Below are positions 42,310-50,076 of a stretch of DNA of 64,000 nucleotides, piece by piece. Numbering within the stretch: position 1 is the first letter of the stretch; each line of letters opens with the position of its first letter. The position numbers and the translations under genes are program-made. Origin of the DNA: Dongia_B sp964406155 (GTDB lineage Bacteria; Pseudomonadota; Alphaproteobacteria; Dongiales; Dongiaceae); assembly GCA_964406155.1 (NCBI GenBank), contig CAYOQR010000004.1, forward strand, positions 106,911 to 170,910. Direction: 5' to 3'. The notes under the pieces were generated by a model. The model had not been told where the DNA came from and ran no database searches. It saw only the letters and a program-made list of their open reading frames with translations.

Positions 42310-43890
42310 ATGTTGCTTCAAGCCGCGCAAAGGGCGGTTTCGGGTTTCCTGCTGATCACCACCCTGGTGGCGGTCTATATCCTGCTGACACCGGCCAAGG
42401 TCGATGACTGGTTCATCAATCCGCTGACCGGCCTGACGGCGATCGCCTTCAGTCTGCTGGCCGTGAGCCGGGTCAGTTTCGGCGCCCCCAGCCGCCTCGC
42501 CAGATGGATCTGGCTGGGACTGATCGCAGTCTTCGGCGTCGTGGCACTGCTCCAGTTCGTCGAGCCCTATGCCGAGACCCTGAATCACCGGTTCGGCATC
42601 GACGATGTTGCCGATTGCGCCTTGCTGGCGCTCGGTCCCGTCGCCTTGTGGATGATCTCACGCTTCGATCCGCCGCCCATCCTTGCCCGCCAATTGTTCC
42701 TGGTCGGGTTGCTGCTGCAATTCGGCGCCACTGTCCTGGATGTCGGCAATGCCGTGCTGTCGACGCATTGGCGGCGCGATGTCGTGCTGATCGATGCCGC
42801 CACCGATTTCGGTCAGTTCGCCGCCTTGCAGCTCTACCTGGTCGGGATCGCCGTCTTCGTCATCTCGCTGCATTATCATCGTCGGTCGCGTGCCGGCGGT
42901 GTCCGCCAGCTTGGCGATCTCTCGCGCTATCTGCTGGCACGGCTCAATCTCTTCGATCGTGGTGCCGATGCCTCCTGCCGGCCGGGTGCCGGCGCGCGGC
43001 TCTGGTTGCTGCGGTTGCTCGTCTGGGTGCCGTCGATGGCGAAAGAAACGCAAGCCCGGTCCGGCAAGAATGTCTGGCGGCAGCTTGGCGAGATCGTTCA
43101 ACTCACCTGGCGCCATGGCCTGGATGCCAAGGCCTATTACAATTTCCGCCTCTACGGGTTGCCGGGTTTCCGGCGGACGGCCGGTTATCTCACCGGCTTC
43201 GAGGCGAATGGCGGGCTCTTCCGGGCGATCGACGATCTGCTGGTGTCGCCTGGCATACCGGTCGCGGTGGATTTCACCGACCGGCAGGCCGTGCTGGCCT
43301 GGTGCCGGCGCCATCGCCTCGCGGCGGTTGAAGCCGGAAGCGAGAGTGAATGCCATCCGGCGCTGCGTCGTCTGGCGGGGGCGGATACGGCGATCGTGCT
43401 GCGGGTGATCACCTGCCGCACCCGGCAGGGCGAGCTGCAGGTGACCCATGCGGTTCTACGGCTGACCGGCCGAATGGGGACGGATTCGGCGGGAGAAGCG
43501 GTCGAACTAATCGCACCGGTCGGTCTCGCCGACGGCCGGCTCGGTGCCCTGAGCAGTTCGCAGCGGCCCCTGGCGCTGGCGCGCGACGACCGTCATCCGA
43601 TGGGGGCCGCGCGGTTGCTGGGCGAGACCGTGCCGTTCTGGGACGCGGCACGATCCCTGGCGCTGGCGGCTCACCGGCAATGCGGCGACTGCTTCATCAT
43701 CGGCTGGGATATCGCCTGCACGGCGACGGGGCCTGTGATCGTGAACGCAACCTGCCGGCCCGATGTCGAGATGCTGCAATGCGCCTATGACGCGGCGATC
43801 AGCGACAGCCCGCTGGGGCCGGTATTGCTGGAATACCTGCAGGTCCTGAACGTGCAGCCGCGCAAGCGGCCGCCACGCGGCAGGCCGTAG
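42310..43890 (+). CDS. Membrane protein with C-terminal ATP-grasp-like (sugar-transfer-associated) domain
   Basis: The 526 residues have an N-terminal membrane part with about five to six hydrophobic segments (GFLLITTLVAVYILLTPA, WLGLIAVFGVVALLQFV, LYLVGIAVFVISLHYHRR). The soluble C-terminal half (about 250-526) contains DAKAYYNFRLYGLPGFRRTA, IPVAVDFTDRQAVLAWCRRH, ALAAHRQCGDCFIIGWDIAC and VIVNATCRPDVEMLQ. The soluble half resembles the sugar-transfer-associated ATP-grasp family, in which the last segment carries the metal-binding acidic/Asn residues; here the pattern is IVNATCRPD. Function is unknown. The fusion to a membrane domain is noteworthy. Confidence 0.5.
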   Translation: MLLQAAQRAVSGFLLITTLVAVYILLTPAKVDDWFINPLTGLTAIAFSLLAVSRVSFGAPSRLARWIWLGLIAVFGVVALLQFVEPYAETLNHRFGIDDVADCALLALGPVALWMISRFDPPPILARQLFLVGLLLQFGATVLDVGNAVLSTHWRRDVVLIDAATDFGQFAALQLYLVGIAVFVISLHYHRRSRAGGVRQLGDLSRYLLARLNLFDRGADASCRPGAGARLWLLRLLVWVPSMAKETQARSGKNVWRQLGEIVQLTWRHGLDAKAYYNFRLYGLPGFRRTAGYLTGFEANGGLFRAIDDLLVSPGIPVAVDFTDRQAVLAWCRRHRLAAVEAGSESECHPALRRLAGADTAIVLRVITCRTRQGELQVTHAVLRLTGRMGTDSAGEAVELIAPVGLADGRLGALSSSQRPLALARDDRHPMGAARLLGETVPFWDAARSLALAAHRQCGDCFIIGWDIACTATGPVIVNATCRPDVEMLQCAYDAAISDSPLGPVLLEYLQVLNVQPRKRPPRGRP

Positions 43891-43911
43891 CGTAAGGGGT
43901 GGGCCGGCGTG

Positions 43912-44730
43912 TCAGCCGGCGCCGGTGAAGCTGCGCACCAGGCTGCCGGCGACCAGATACCAGCCATCGACCAGCACGAAGAAGATGAGCTTGAAGGGCA
44001 GGGCGATCATCACCGGCGGCAGCATCATCATGCCCATCGACATCAGGATCGAGGCGACCACCATGTCGATGATGAGGAAGGGCACGAAGAGCAGGAAGCC
44101 CATCTCGAAAGCCCGCCGCAATTCACCGATCATGAAGGCCGGGATCAGCACCTGCAGGGGCGTGTCCTGGGGCGTTGCCACCTGATCGATATTGGCGAGA
44201 TCCATGAACAGGCGCAGATCCTTTTCCCGCACCTGGGTCAGCATGAAATCCTTGAAGGGGACGGTGACGCGCTTGAAGGCTTCCTTCTCGTCGATCTGTT
44301 CGGCGACCAGCGGCGCGATGGCGGTGTCATAGGCCTTCTCGAAAGTCGGCGCCATGACGAAGGCGGTGAGGAACAAGGCAAGGCTCACCAGCACCATATT
44401 GGGCGGCGTCGTCTGGGTGCCGAGGGCGGAGCGCAGCAGCGACAGCACGATGACGATGCGGGCGAAGGAGGTCACCATCATCAGGATGCCCGGCGCCAGG
44501 CTGAGCACGGTCATCAGGGCGATGACCTGGATGATGCGGCCGGTCATGCCACCGGTACCCTGATTGCCGAGATTGAGGGTGAAGCTCTGGGCGATGGCGG
44601 GATGGGCGAGCAGGGCGCAACCCAAGGCAAAGGCGGCGGCGAGGCAGATCAGACCGGCCAGTTTGCGGAAGGCATGAGCAGGTGTCACGCGCTGCCAGTC
44701 GGCGCGCGGCAAGAGAAGGCGGCGTATCAA
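43912..44730 (-). CDS. fliP: Flagellar export gate protein FliP
   Basis: FliP is the main ring subunit of the FliPQR export gate. The 272 residues include a cleavable signal sequence typical of FliP (CLAAAFALGCALLAHPAIAQ), then IQVIALMTVLSLAPGILMMV, TSFARIVIVLSLLRSALGTQ, FMLTQVREKDLRLFMDLANI, LIPAFMIGELRRAFEMGFLL and DMVVASILMSMGMMMLPPVM. It overlaps the fliO stop by 4 bp, which shows coupling. It is the last gene of the flhX-orf139-fliO-fliP unit. Confidence 0.97.
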   Translation of the reverse strand: MIRRLLLPRADWQRVTPAHAFRKLAGLICLAAAFALGCALLAHPAIAQSFTLNLGNQGTGGMTGRIIQVIALMTVLSLAPGILMMVTSFARIVIVLSLLRSALGTQTTPPNMVLVSLALFLTAFVMAPTFEKAYDTAIAPLVAEQIDEKEAFKRVTVPFKDFMLTQVREKDLRLFMDLANIDQVATPQDTPLQVLIPAFMIGELRRAFEMGFLLFVPFLIIDMVVASILMSMGMMMLPPVMIALPFKLIFFVLVDGWYLVAGSLVRSFTGAG

Positions 44731-45281
44731 GATTGGTCGTCCTGTTCCCGGGCGCGGCGGCCCTGGGCGGTGTGGTTCTGGGTGTCGCGGTCCTGGTTGT
44801 CCCAGTTCTGGCTATCCCGGTGCTGGCTATCCCGGTGCTGGGCGTCGCGACTGTGGGCGCGCAGCATGTCGGCGAAGCGGTTATCAGGCGGGCGGTTATC
44901 GGCCGGCCCGCCCGACAGCGGATGGCCGAAGGTCGGTTCGCGGCCATATTCCTCTTCGATCAGATCGTCAGCTTCCACTGATCGGCCGGACGGCGCGGAT
45001 CGCGCCAGGCCGTCATCGCCGGTCACGATATTGCGCTCGACCACGATATCGCCCTGGGGACCGAGCAGCAGCAGATGCTCGACATCGTCGCGCCGGATCA
45101 GCATCAGGCGGTGACGGGGCCCCAGCGGCAGGGTTTCCAGCGCCGCCAGCCGGCGCGTGCGGCCAAGCTTGCTGCCATAGCCGGCCCGGCGCAGCAACCA
45201 GGCGGCAAGGCCCAGCAGACCCAGGACCAGGACCAGCGCGAGGATGAAACGGATATAGTTGTCGCCTTCCAGAAGGGGCAT
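44727..45281 (-). CDS. fliO: Flagellar biosynthesis protein FliO
   Basis: FliO is a membrane chaperone that stabilises FliP during export-gate assembly. From the ATG at 45281 the protein has 184 residues: a membrane helix near the start (YIRFILALVLVLGLLGLAAW, 9-28), the FliO domain (RRLAALETLPLGPRHRLMLI, RRDDVEHLLLLGPQGDIVVE), and a hydrophilic tail with unusual His/Asp/Gln/Arg repeats (RDAQHRDSQHRDSQNWDNQD). The frame remains open upstream but only this start gives the FliO fold. It precedes fliP with a 4-bp overlap. Confidence 0.9.
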   Translation of the reverse strand: MPLLEGDNYIRFILALVLVLGLLGLAAWLLRRAGYGSKLGRTRRLAALETLPLGPRHRLMLIRRDDVEHLLLLGPQGDIVVERNIVTGDDGLARSAPSGRSVEADDLIEEEYGREPTFGHPLSGGPADNRPPDNRFADMLRAHSRDAQHRDSQHRDSQNWDNQDRDTQNHTAQGRRAREQDDQS

Positions 45282-45289
45282 CGGCCGGC

Positions 45290-45709
45290 TCAATCCTCTT
45301 TGCTGTCGGCGGGCGTCCCGGTTGGGGCGAGAGAGGCGGCACCGGGTGCGGCCGAGCTGGGCGTGGCGGTACGGCCATAGGCGAGCTGCGCCCGCAGCCG
45401 GCGGTCGGCCGATTCCAGATTGAGCGCCAGTTGCACGCGCTGGCGCCGCAGGGTGTTCTCCAGGAGATCGAGATGGACCAGCATGTCCTCGAGATCGGGG
45501 CGGAACTGGTGCGCTTCGGGGAGATCGGCGCCGGCCAGGGCATCGCACAGGACCGCGACCCGCATGGTCAGCAGATCGAGCTCGACCTGCTCGCCGCGAT
45601 GGGCGAGGACCGTCGCCGTGTCGATCATGACCGAGAGCTCGCCGATGGCGGCATGAAGATCGTCGGCCGGGCCGCCGGATGCCGTTTCCGGATGTGACAT
45701 CTGGGTCAT
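45290..45709 (-). CDS. Small helical protein of unknown function between flhX and fliO
   Basis: This 139-residue protein is not recognised. It is mostly helical (DDLHAAIGELSVMIDTATVL, LDLLTMRVAVLCDALAGADL, MLVHLDLLENTLRRQRVQLA) with an Ala/Pro/Thr-rich tail and no membrane segment. Its start overlaps the flhX stop (ATGA) and its stop is 8 bp before fliO, so it is translated with the export genes. Size, helical make-up and context would suit an export chaperone or a FlbT/FliT-like assembly factor, but nothing in the sequence proves this. MSHPETASG three codons in is an alternative start. Confidence 0.7.
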   Translation of the reverse strand: MTQMSHPETASGGPADDLHAAIGELSVMIDTATVLAHRGEQVELDLLTMRVAVLCDALAGADLPEAHQFRPDLEDMLVHLDLLENTLRRQRVQLALNLESADRRLRAQLAYGRTATPSSAAPGAASLAPTGTPADSKED

Positions 45710-46131
45710 TCCGTCTTTCCCTTCATCGTCGGCGGAACGGGCGATATGCGCTCGATCGTCGTCATGTCCATATCCGTTTCCGCATCCGTCTGTTCACCCA
45801 TTTGTTCGAGGGCCATCCGGTTGAACCGGTACAGATAGGACAGGATCTCCGCCACCGCCGCCAGGGCATCGATGGGGATTTCCGCATCGACATCCACGGT
45901 CGAGAGGATCTCGGCGAGATCCGCATCCTCGCGCACCGGGACGCCTTTTTCAAAGGCAATCGCGACAATTTGGTCCGCGACCGCGCCACGCCCGGTCGCG
46001 GCGACCCGGGGCGCGCGGCGGGGATTGGGCTTGCCGTCGGTGCCCTTGTAATCCAGGGCCACGGCCAGGCTGGGCTTGGTCTTGGCCGGCGACCAGGCGG
46101 GTCGTTTTTGGCCGATTTCGTCCTTCGCCAT
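45706..46131 (-). CDS. flhX: Stand-alone FlhB C-terminal-like protein (FlhX type)
   Basis: This 141-residue soluble protein matches the cytoplasmic domain of FlhB: AVALDYKGTDGKPNPRRAPR, VAATGRGAVADQIVAIAFEK, GVPVREDADLAEILSTVDVD and IDALAAVAEILSYLYRFNR. The pattern parallels FlhB in this window (AVALKYDQ, RVIAKGTDKVALRIRELAKD, ISYIMKLKR). It has no membrane region and no NPTH autocleavage motif. FlhX proteins of this type are known in several bacteria and can substitute for the released FlhB C-terminal fragment. It heads the flhX-orf139-fliO-fliP unit with a CtrA-type box about 112 bp upstream. Confidence 0.85.
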   Translation of the reverse strand: MAKDEIGQKRPAWSPAKTKPSLAVALDYKGTDGKPNPRRAPRVAATGRGAVADQIVAIAFEKGVPVREDADLAEILSTVDVDAEIPIDALAAVAEILSYLYRFNRMALEQMGEQTDAETDMDMTTIERISPVPPTMKGKTE

Positions 46132-46241
46132 CGCGCCTATCTATCGCTGACCCGGCCGCCGATCCGGTGGGTCCGTCCATTCGGGCCGGTTAGCTGCCGG
46201 CCGCTCACGCTTGAGACGTTGATCATGATGCGGATTCTTGC

Positions 46242-46256
46242 TTAATGAAGACTTAA
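46242..46256 (-). promoter_or_regulatory. CtrA-type box, flhX side
   Basis: TTAATGAAGACTTAA is an exact TTAA-N7-TTAA, about 112 bp upstream of the flhX start. Neither half carries the preferred trailing C in the flhX direction. Confidence 0.62.
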
Positions 46257-46371
46257 TCGGAGCCTTTAAGGTATCGTAAATCAAGCATTTCCATTCTGTC
46301 CGCTCAGGCTTTTTTCGGCCGCGGGAGGTGATTCGGGCTGGACCGGGACGGGCAGTTCGGGGATGTTGGGG

Positions 46372-46386
46372 TTAAGGGATTGTTAA
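46372..46386 (+). promoter_or_regulatory. CtrA-type box, flgB side
   Basis: TTAAGGGATTGTTAA is an exact TTAA-N7-TTAA, about 133 bp upstream of the flgB start. Its spacing to the gene is like that of the fliF box. Confidence 0.65.
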
Positions 46387-46518
46387 GCCGCCTCGCCGAT
46401 GATGCCGTGGACGAGGTGGGTCCAGGATTGCCGGCTGTCCGCATGCCGGTGTCAGACTTACTCACAGGAATACAGACCGGGGAACACAGGCCGTGCAGGC
46501 GAGCGGGGAAGGCGCGCG

Positions 46519-46920
46519 ATGGATTTCACGAAGATTCCGCTGTTTGACCGCATCAGCGACCGTATGGGCTGGCTGAATGCGCGCCAGGAAGTGCTGTCGC
46601 AGAACATCGCCAATGCCGACACGCCGAGCTATACGCCCCGGGACCTGAAGGCGCAGAGCTTCGACGATCACATCAAGAAGCTGGAGGCCGTCGCGCCGGA
46701 ACTGACCAGCCCCATGCATATGCAGGGCACGGTGCCGGTGAAAACGGGGCCGGGCAACGAAAAGACCAAGGATCAATACGAAACCAAGCCGAGCGGCAAT
46801 TCCGTCGTGCTCGAAGAGCAGATGATGAATGTCACGCAGACGCAGATGAACTATCAGTTGATCACCAATCTCTACCGTAAGCATGTTGACATGCTGAAGC
46901 GCGCCATTGGAACGGGTTGA
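46519..46920 (+). CDS. flgB: Flagellar proximal rod protein FlgB
   Basis: FlgB is a proximal rod subunit. The 133 residues show the family pattern: IPLFDRISDRMGWLNARQEV, LSQNIANADTPSYTPRDLKA and the C-terminal EEQMMNVTQTQMNYQLITNL, YRKHVDMLKRAIG. The ATG at 46519 follows AAGG at 6 nt; the frame is open further upstream but outside the family start. It heads the flgB-flgC-fliE-fliQ-fliR-flhB unit. Confidence 0.96.
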   Translation: MDFTKIPLFDRISDRMGWLNARQEVLSQNIANADTPSYTPRDLKAQSFDDHIKKLEAVAPELTSPMHMQGTVPVKTGPGNEKTKDQYETKPSGNSVVLEEQMMNVTQTQMNYQLITNLYRKHVDMLKRAIGTG

Positions 46921-46973
46921 GCGTGGAGCGGGCCGAGGGTACCGCCGGTTGAGAATGGGTTGAGGAGAGCAAG

Positions 46974-47381
46974 ATGGATCTCAACGATTCCCTGTTCATT
47001 TCCGCCGCCGGCCTGCGGGTGCAGGGCGAGCGGCTGCGGGTCATTTCGGAAAACCTGGCCAACGCGGATTCGGTTTCCGAGAAGCCCGGCGGCGATCCCT
47101 ATCGCCGCAAGACCATCAGCTTCAAGAACACCCTGGACCGCCAGCTCGGCATGGAGACCGTGCAGGTCTCGAAAGTCGGCAAGGACCAGAGCGACTTCCG
47201 CAAGAAATACGATCCGGGCAATCCGGCGGCCGATAAAACCGGCTACGTGACCATGCCCAACGTCAACACGCTGGTCGAGCTGACCGACATGCGGGAAGCC
47301 GAGCGGTCGTATGAAGCCAATCTGAAGACCATCGAGGCCGCGCGCACCATGCTGCAGCGGACCATCGATATCCTGCGCTAA
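46974..47381 (+). CDS. flgC: Flagellar proximal rod protein FlgC
   Basis: FlgC is a proximal rod subunit. The 135 residues include SAAGLRVQGERLRVISENLA, NADSVSEKPGGDPYRRKTIS, and the closing VTMPNVNTLVELTDMREAER, SYEANLKTIEAARTMLQRTI. A GAGGAG site stands 6 nt upstream. It follows flgB by 53 bp. Confidence 0.97.
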   Translation: MDLNDSLFISAAGLRVQGERLRVISENLANADSVSEKPGGDPYRRKTISFKNTLDRQLGMETVQVSKVGKDQSDFRKKYDPGNPAADKTGYVTMPNVNTLVELTDMREAERSYEANLKTIEAARTMLQRTIDILR

Positions 47382-47407
47382 AGGGCGGGGATTAAGGGAG
47401 ACATCGA

Positions 47408-47719
47408 ATGAGCGTCCCAGTGAACAACGCGATCGCCGCCTATAACGCCGCCGCCCAGCAGATGGGCAGCAAGGCGATCGCCCCGACCGAGGAACGGAGC
47501 GGCCCCAGCTTCGGCGATCTCCTGCAGCAATTCGGCGATCAGGCGATCGCCACCGGCAAGGAAGACGAGAAGCAGACCCTGGCTGCCAGCACCGGCAAGG
47601 CCAATATGACCGATGTGGTCACCGCCGTTTCCTCCGCCGAACTGACCGTCCAGACCGTGACGGCGGTGCGCGACAAGGTGGTCGCCGCCTATCAGGAAGT
47701 CCTGCGCATGCAGATCTGA
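47408..47719 (+). CDS. fliE: Flagellar hook-basal body complex protein FliE
   Basis: FliE joins the MS-ring and export gate to the rod. The 103 residues end with the conserved helical block TDVVTAVSSAELTVQTVTAV, RDKVVAAYQEVLRMQI. The middle has SFGDLLQQFGDQAIATGKED. An AGGGAG site lies 7 nt upstream. It is placed between flgC and fliQ as in many alphaproteobacteria. Confidence 0.95.
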   Translation: MSVPVNNAIAAYNAAAQQMGSKAIAPTEERSGPSFGDLLQQFGDQAIATGKEDEKQTLAASTGKANMTDVVTAVSSAELTVQTVTAVRDKVVAAYQEVLRMQI

Positions 47720-47772
47720 CGCCATCCGCGTCAATCTGACAGCCTGTTCAAGTCAAAATCGAGGGTCGGGCC

Positions 47773-48033
47773 ATGGATGAGGCCGCCGTTCTGGAAATCG
47801 GCCGCGATGCCATCATCGTGATGCTGAAGATGGCCGCGCCGCTGATGCTGATCTCTCTGATCGTCGGCCTGATCATCTCGCTGTTCCAGGCCCTGACGCA
47901 GATTCAGGAAATGACCCTGACCTTCGTGCCGAAGATGCTGGTCATCTTCATTTCGCTGCTGCTGTTCGCGCCCTTCATGCTGCATACGCTGATCGATTTT
48001 ACCGAACAGCTCATGAGCCGCATGGGTAGCTGA
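47773..48033 (+). CDS. fliQ: Flagellar export gate protein FliQ
   Basis: FliQ is a two-helix subunit of the FliPQR gate. The 86 residues contain VLEIGRDAIIVMLKMAAPLM, LISLIVGLIISLFQALTQIQ, EMTLTFVPKMLVIFISLLLF, the standard FliQ pattern. It follows fliE by 53 bp and precedes fliR by 33 bp. Confidence 0.98.
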   Translation: MDEAAVLEIGRDAIIVMLKMAAPLMLISLIVGLIISLFQALTQIQEMTLTFVPKMLVIFISLLLFAPFMLHTLIDFTEQLMSRMGS

Positions 48034-48066
48034 CGCGGGCAGTTGAGATAGGTAGCCAGGCCGGCC

Positions 48067-48837
48067 ATGACGCTGGAACAATTCCTCAACGGCAGCATCT
48101 TCCAGTATTTCATGGTGTTCGCCAGGATAGGCGGCGCCATCATGCTGTTGCCGGGCTATGGCGAATCCTATGTGGGGCCGCGCGTACGCCTGGCGCTGGC
48201 GCTGATGGTCAGCCTGGTGGTCCTGCCGGCGGTGGTGGACCGGGTGCCGGGCTTGCCCGCGACCTTCGACCGCTTCGTCATCCTGCTGGCCAGCGAGATC
48301 GGCATCGGCGTCTTCTTCGGCACGGTCACGCGGGTCCTGATCTCGGCGACCCAGACCGCCGGCATGGTCCTGGCGCTGCAGATCGGCATCGCCAATGCCA
48401 TGGTGCACGATCCGATCTCGGCCGAACAGGGCGCGGTGCCGGGCAATTTCCTGCAGGCCCTCTGCCTGTGCCTGATCTTCGTGACCGGGCTCGATCATCT
48501 GGCGCTGAAATCGCTGATCGGCACCTATGCCGTGATGCAGCCCGGCATGTTGCCGCCGCTGGGGGACGTGGCCAATTTCATGTCCCATGTCGTCTCCGAC
48601 AGCATGCTGATCGGCATTCAGATGGCGGCACCCTTCCTGGTCTATGGTGCGGTCTTCGCCGTCGGCCTCGGCTTGCTGGCGCGCCTCATGCCGACCTTGC
48701 AGGTCTTCTTCGTGGCGACGCCGCTGCAATTGCTGGGCGGGGTCGCGCTCTTCGCCGTCAGCATGGCGACGGCGGCCCTGTGGTTCCTCAACACCTATGA
48801 GGACCATGTCAGCAATTTCCTCGGGACAGTGCGATGA
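48067..48837 (+). CDS. fliR: Flagellar export gate protein FliR
   Basis: FliR is the single-copy cap subunit of the export gate, with several membrane helices. The 256 residues include FMVFARIGGAIMLLPGYGES, VGPRVRLALALMVSLVVLPA, ILLASEIGIGVFFGTVTRVL, AEQGAVPGNFLQALCLCLIF and GLLARLMPTLQVFFVATPLQ. Its last codons overlap the start of a 26-codon micro-ORF, followed by flhB. Confidence 0.97.
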   Translation: MTLEQFLNGSIFQYFMVFARIGGAIMLLPGYGESYVGPRVRLALALMVSLVVLPAVVDRVPGLPATFDRFVILLASEIGIGVFFGTVTRVLISATQTAGMVLALQIGIANAMVHDPISAEQGAVPGNFLQALCLCLIFVTGLDHLALKSLIGTYAVMQPGMLPPLGDVANFMSHVVSDSMLIGIQMAAPFLVYGAVFAVGLGLLARLMPTLQVFFVATPLQLLGGVALFAVSMATAALWFLNTYEDHVSNFLGTVR

Positions 48838-48914
48838 TCGCTACAGCGGCACATTGGCCCGTGATGATCGTCGCCATCGCGATCGCCACCGTCACCATCC
48901 TGCGCAAGAGGTGA
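48834..48914 (+). CDS. 26-residue membrane micro-ORF between fliR and flhB
   Basis: The frame begins ATGA over the fliR stop and ends 3 bp before the flhB ATG. It encodes MIATAAHWPVMIVAIAIATV followed by TILRKR: one hydrophobic helix with a positively charged end, as in small membrane peptides oriented with the C-terminus inside. The ribosome site of flhB (GAGGTGAGGG) spans its stop. It may be a real small protein of the export gate or only a coupling leader that links fliR and flhB translation. No homologue is recalled. Confidence 0.45.
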   Translation: MIATAAHWPVMIVAIAIATVTILRKR

Positions 48915-48917
48915 GGG

Positions 48918-49985
48918 ATGGCCGAGGGTGATGATTCAGATAAAACGGAAGACCCTACTAGTAAACGCTTGGACGATGCGCGCAAGCAGGGTCAGGTCGC
49001 CAATTCGCGCGAAGTCAACAACCTATTCATGATGATGGCCCTGACGCTGTCCGTGGCGATGTTCGCCAATGGCATCGCCGGCGAGATCAAGGCTCTGGTC
49101 CTGCCCTTCATCGAAGCGCCGGACCGCATCCCGACCGATCTTGGCCATCTGACGACGATCGGCTGGCATTTCTTCGGCATGCTGCTGATGGCCGGCGTGG
49201 TGCCGCTGATCCTGGCGGTCTTCGCCGCTTTCGGCGCCGGTTACCTGCAGTTCGGCCTGCTCTGGTCGACCGAGGGCATCACCCCCAGCCTGGACAAGAT
49301 CTCGCCGCTTTCCGGCTTCAAGCGCATCTTCTCCATGCGCTCGCTGAACGAGTTCCTGAAGGGCCTCTTGAAAATCGGCATCGTTGGCGCGGTGGGAGCG
49401 GGCATCCTGCTGCCGGCGGTGCGCGACGTCCACATGCTGATCGGGCTGGAAGCGGGACAGATTCTCGCCATCACCAAATCGATGATCACGCATCTGCTCT
49501 TCAGCGTGCTCTGCGTCATCATGGCGATCACCATCTTCGACGTCTTCTATCAGCGCTTCCAGCACACGCGCAGCCTGCGCATGTCGCGCCAGGAGCTGAA
49601 AGAGGAATTCAAGGATACCGAAGGCGATCCGCTGGTGAAGGGCAAGCTCCGGCAATTGCGCATGGAGCGGGCCCGCCGCCGCATGATGGCTGAGGTGCCG
49701 AAATCGGATGTGGTGATCACCAACCCGACCCATTACGCGGTGGCACTGAAATACGACCAGTCCACCATGGGCGCCCCGCGCGTGATCGCCAAGGGGACCG
49801 ACAAGGTCGCCTTGCGCATCCGCGAGCTCGCCAAGGACAGCGACGTGCCGGTGATCGAAAACCCGCCGCTGGCGCGCGGCCTGCACGCTGCGGTGGAGAT
49901 CGACCAGGAAATCCCACCGGAATTCTACAAGGCCGTCGCCGAGGTCATCAGCTATATCATGAAGCTGAAGCGCGGCCGGCGTTAA
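48918..49985 (+). CDS. flhB: Flagellar export switch protein FlhB
   Basis: FlhB sets export substrate specificity and autocleaves. The 355 residues start EDPTSKRLDDARKQGQVANS, a typical N-terminus. Four membrane regions follow (for example FFGMLLMAGVVPLILAVFAA and LLFSVLCVIMAITIFDVFYQ). The cleavage motif NPTH is at 269-272 (VVITNPTHYAVALKYDQ). The C-terminal domain has GTDKVALRIRELAKDSDVPV and ends ISYIMKLKRGRR. It is the last gene of the flgB unit and coexists with the stand-alone FlhX. Confidence 0.97.
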   Translation: MAEGDDSDKTEDPTSKRLDDARKQGQVANSREVNNLFMMMALTLSVAMFANGIAGEIKALVLPFIEAPDRIPTDLGHLTTIGWHFFGMLLMAGVVPLILAVFAAFGAGYLQFGLLWSTEGITPSLDKISPLSGFKRIFSMRSLNEFLKGLLKIGIVGAVGAGILLPAVRDVHMLIGLEAGQILAITKSMITHLLFSVLCVIMAITIFDVFYQRFQHTRSLRMSRQELKEEFKDTEGDPLVKGKLRQLRMERARRRMMAEVPKSDVVITNPTHYAVALKYDQSTMGAPRVIAKGTDKVALRIRELAKDSDVPVIENPPLARGLHAAVEIDQEIPPEFYKAVAEVISYIMKLKRGRR

Positions 49986-50076
49986 GCTCAACCTTCCGTT
50001 GATGATCAGCCGGGATAGCGATCGGCCGGCTCCGGCATGCTAGATAGCTATCGGAACAGGCAGTCGGTGACAGCCC

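Larger units (their letters stand above)
46132..46518. other. Divergent flhX/flgB control region
   Basis: The 387-bp interval contains no gene. Two perfect TTAA-N7-TTAA boxes lie in it, one toward each operon, plus a partial third (TTAA-N7-TAAA at 46266-46280). The rest shows nothing recognisable. Confidence 0.7.
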
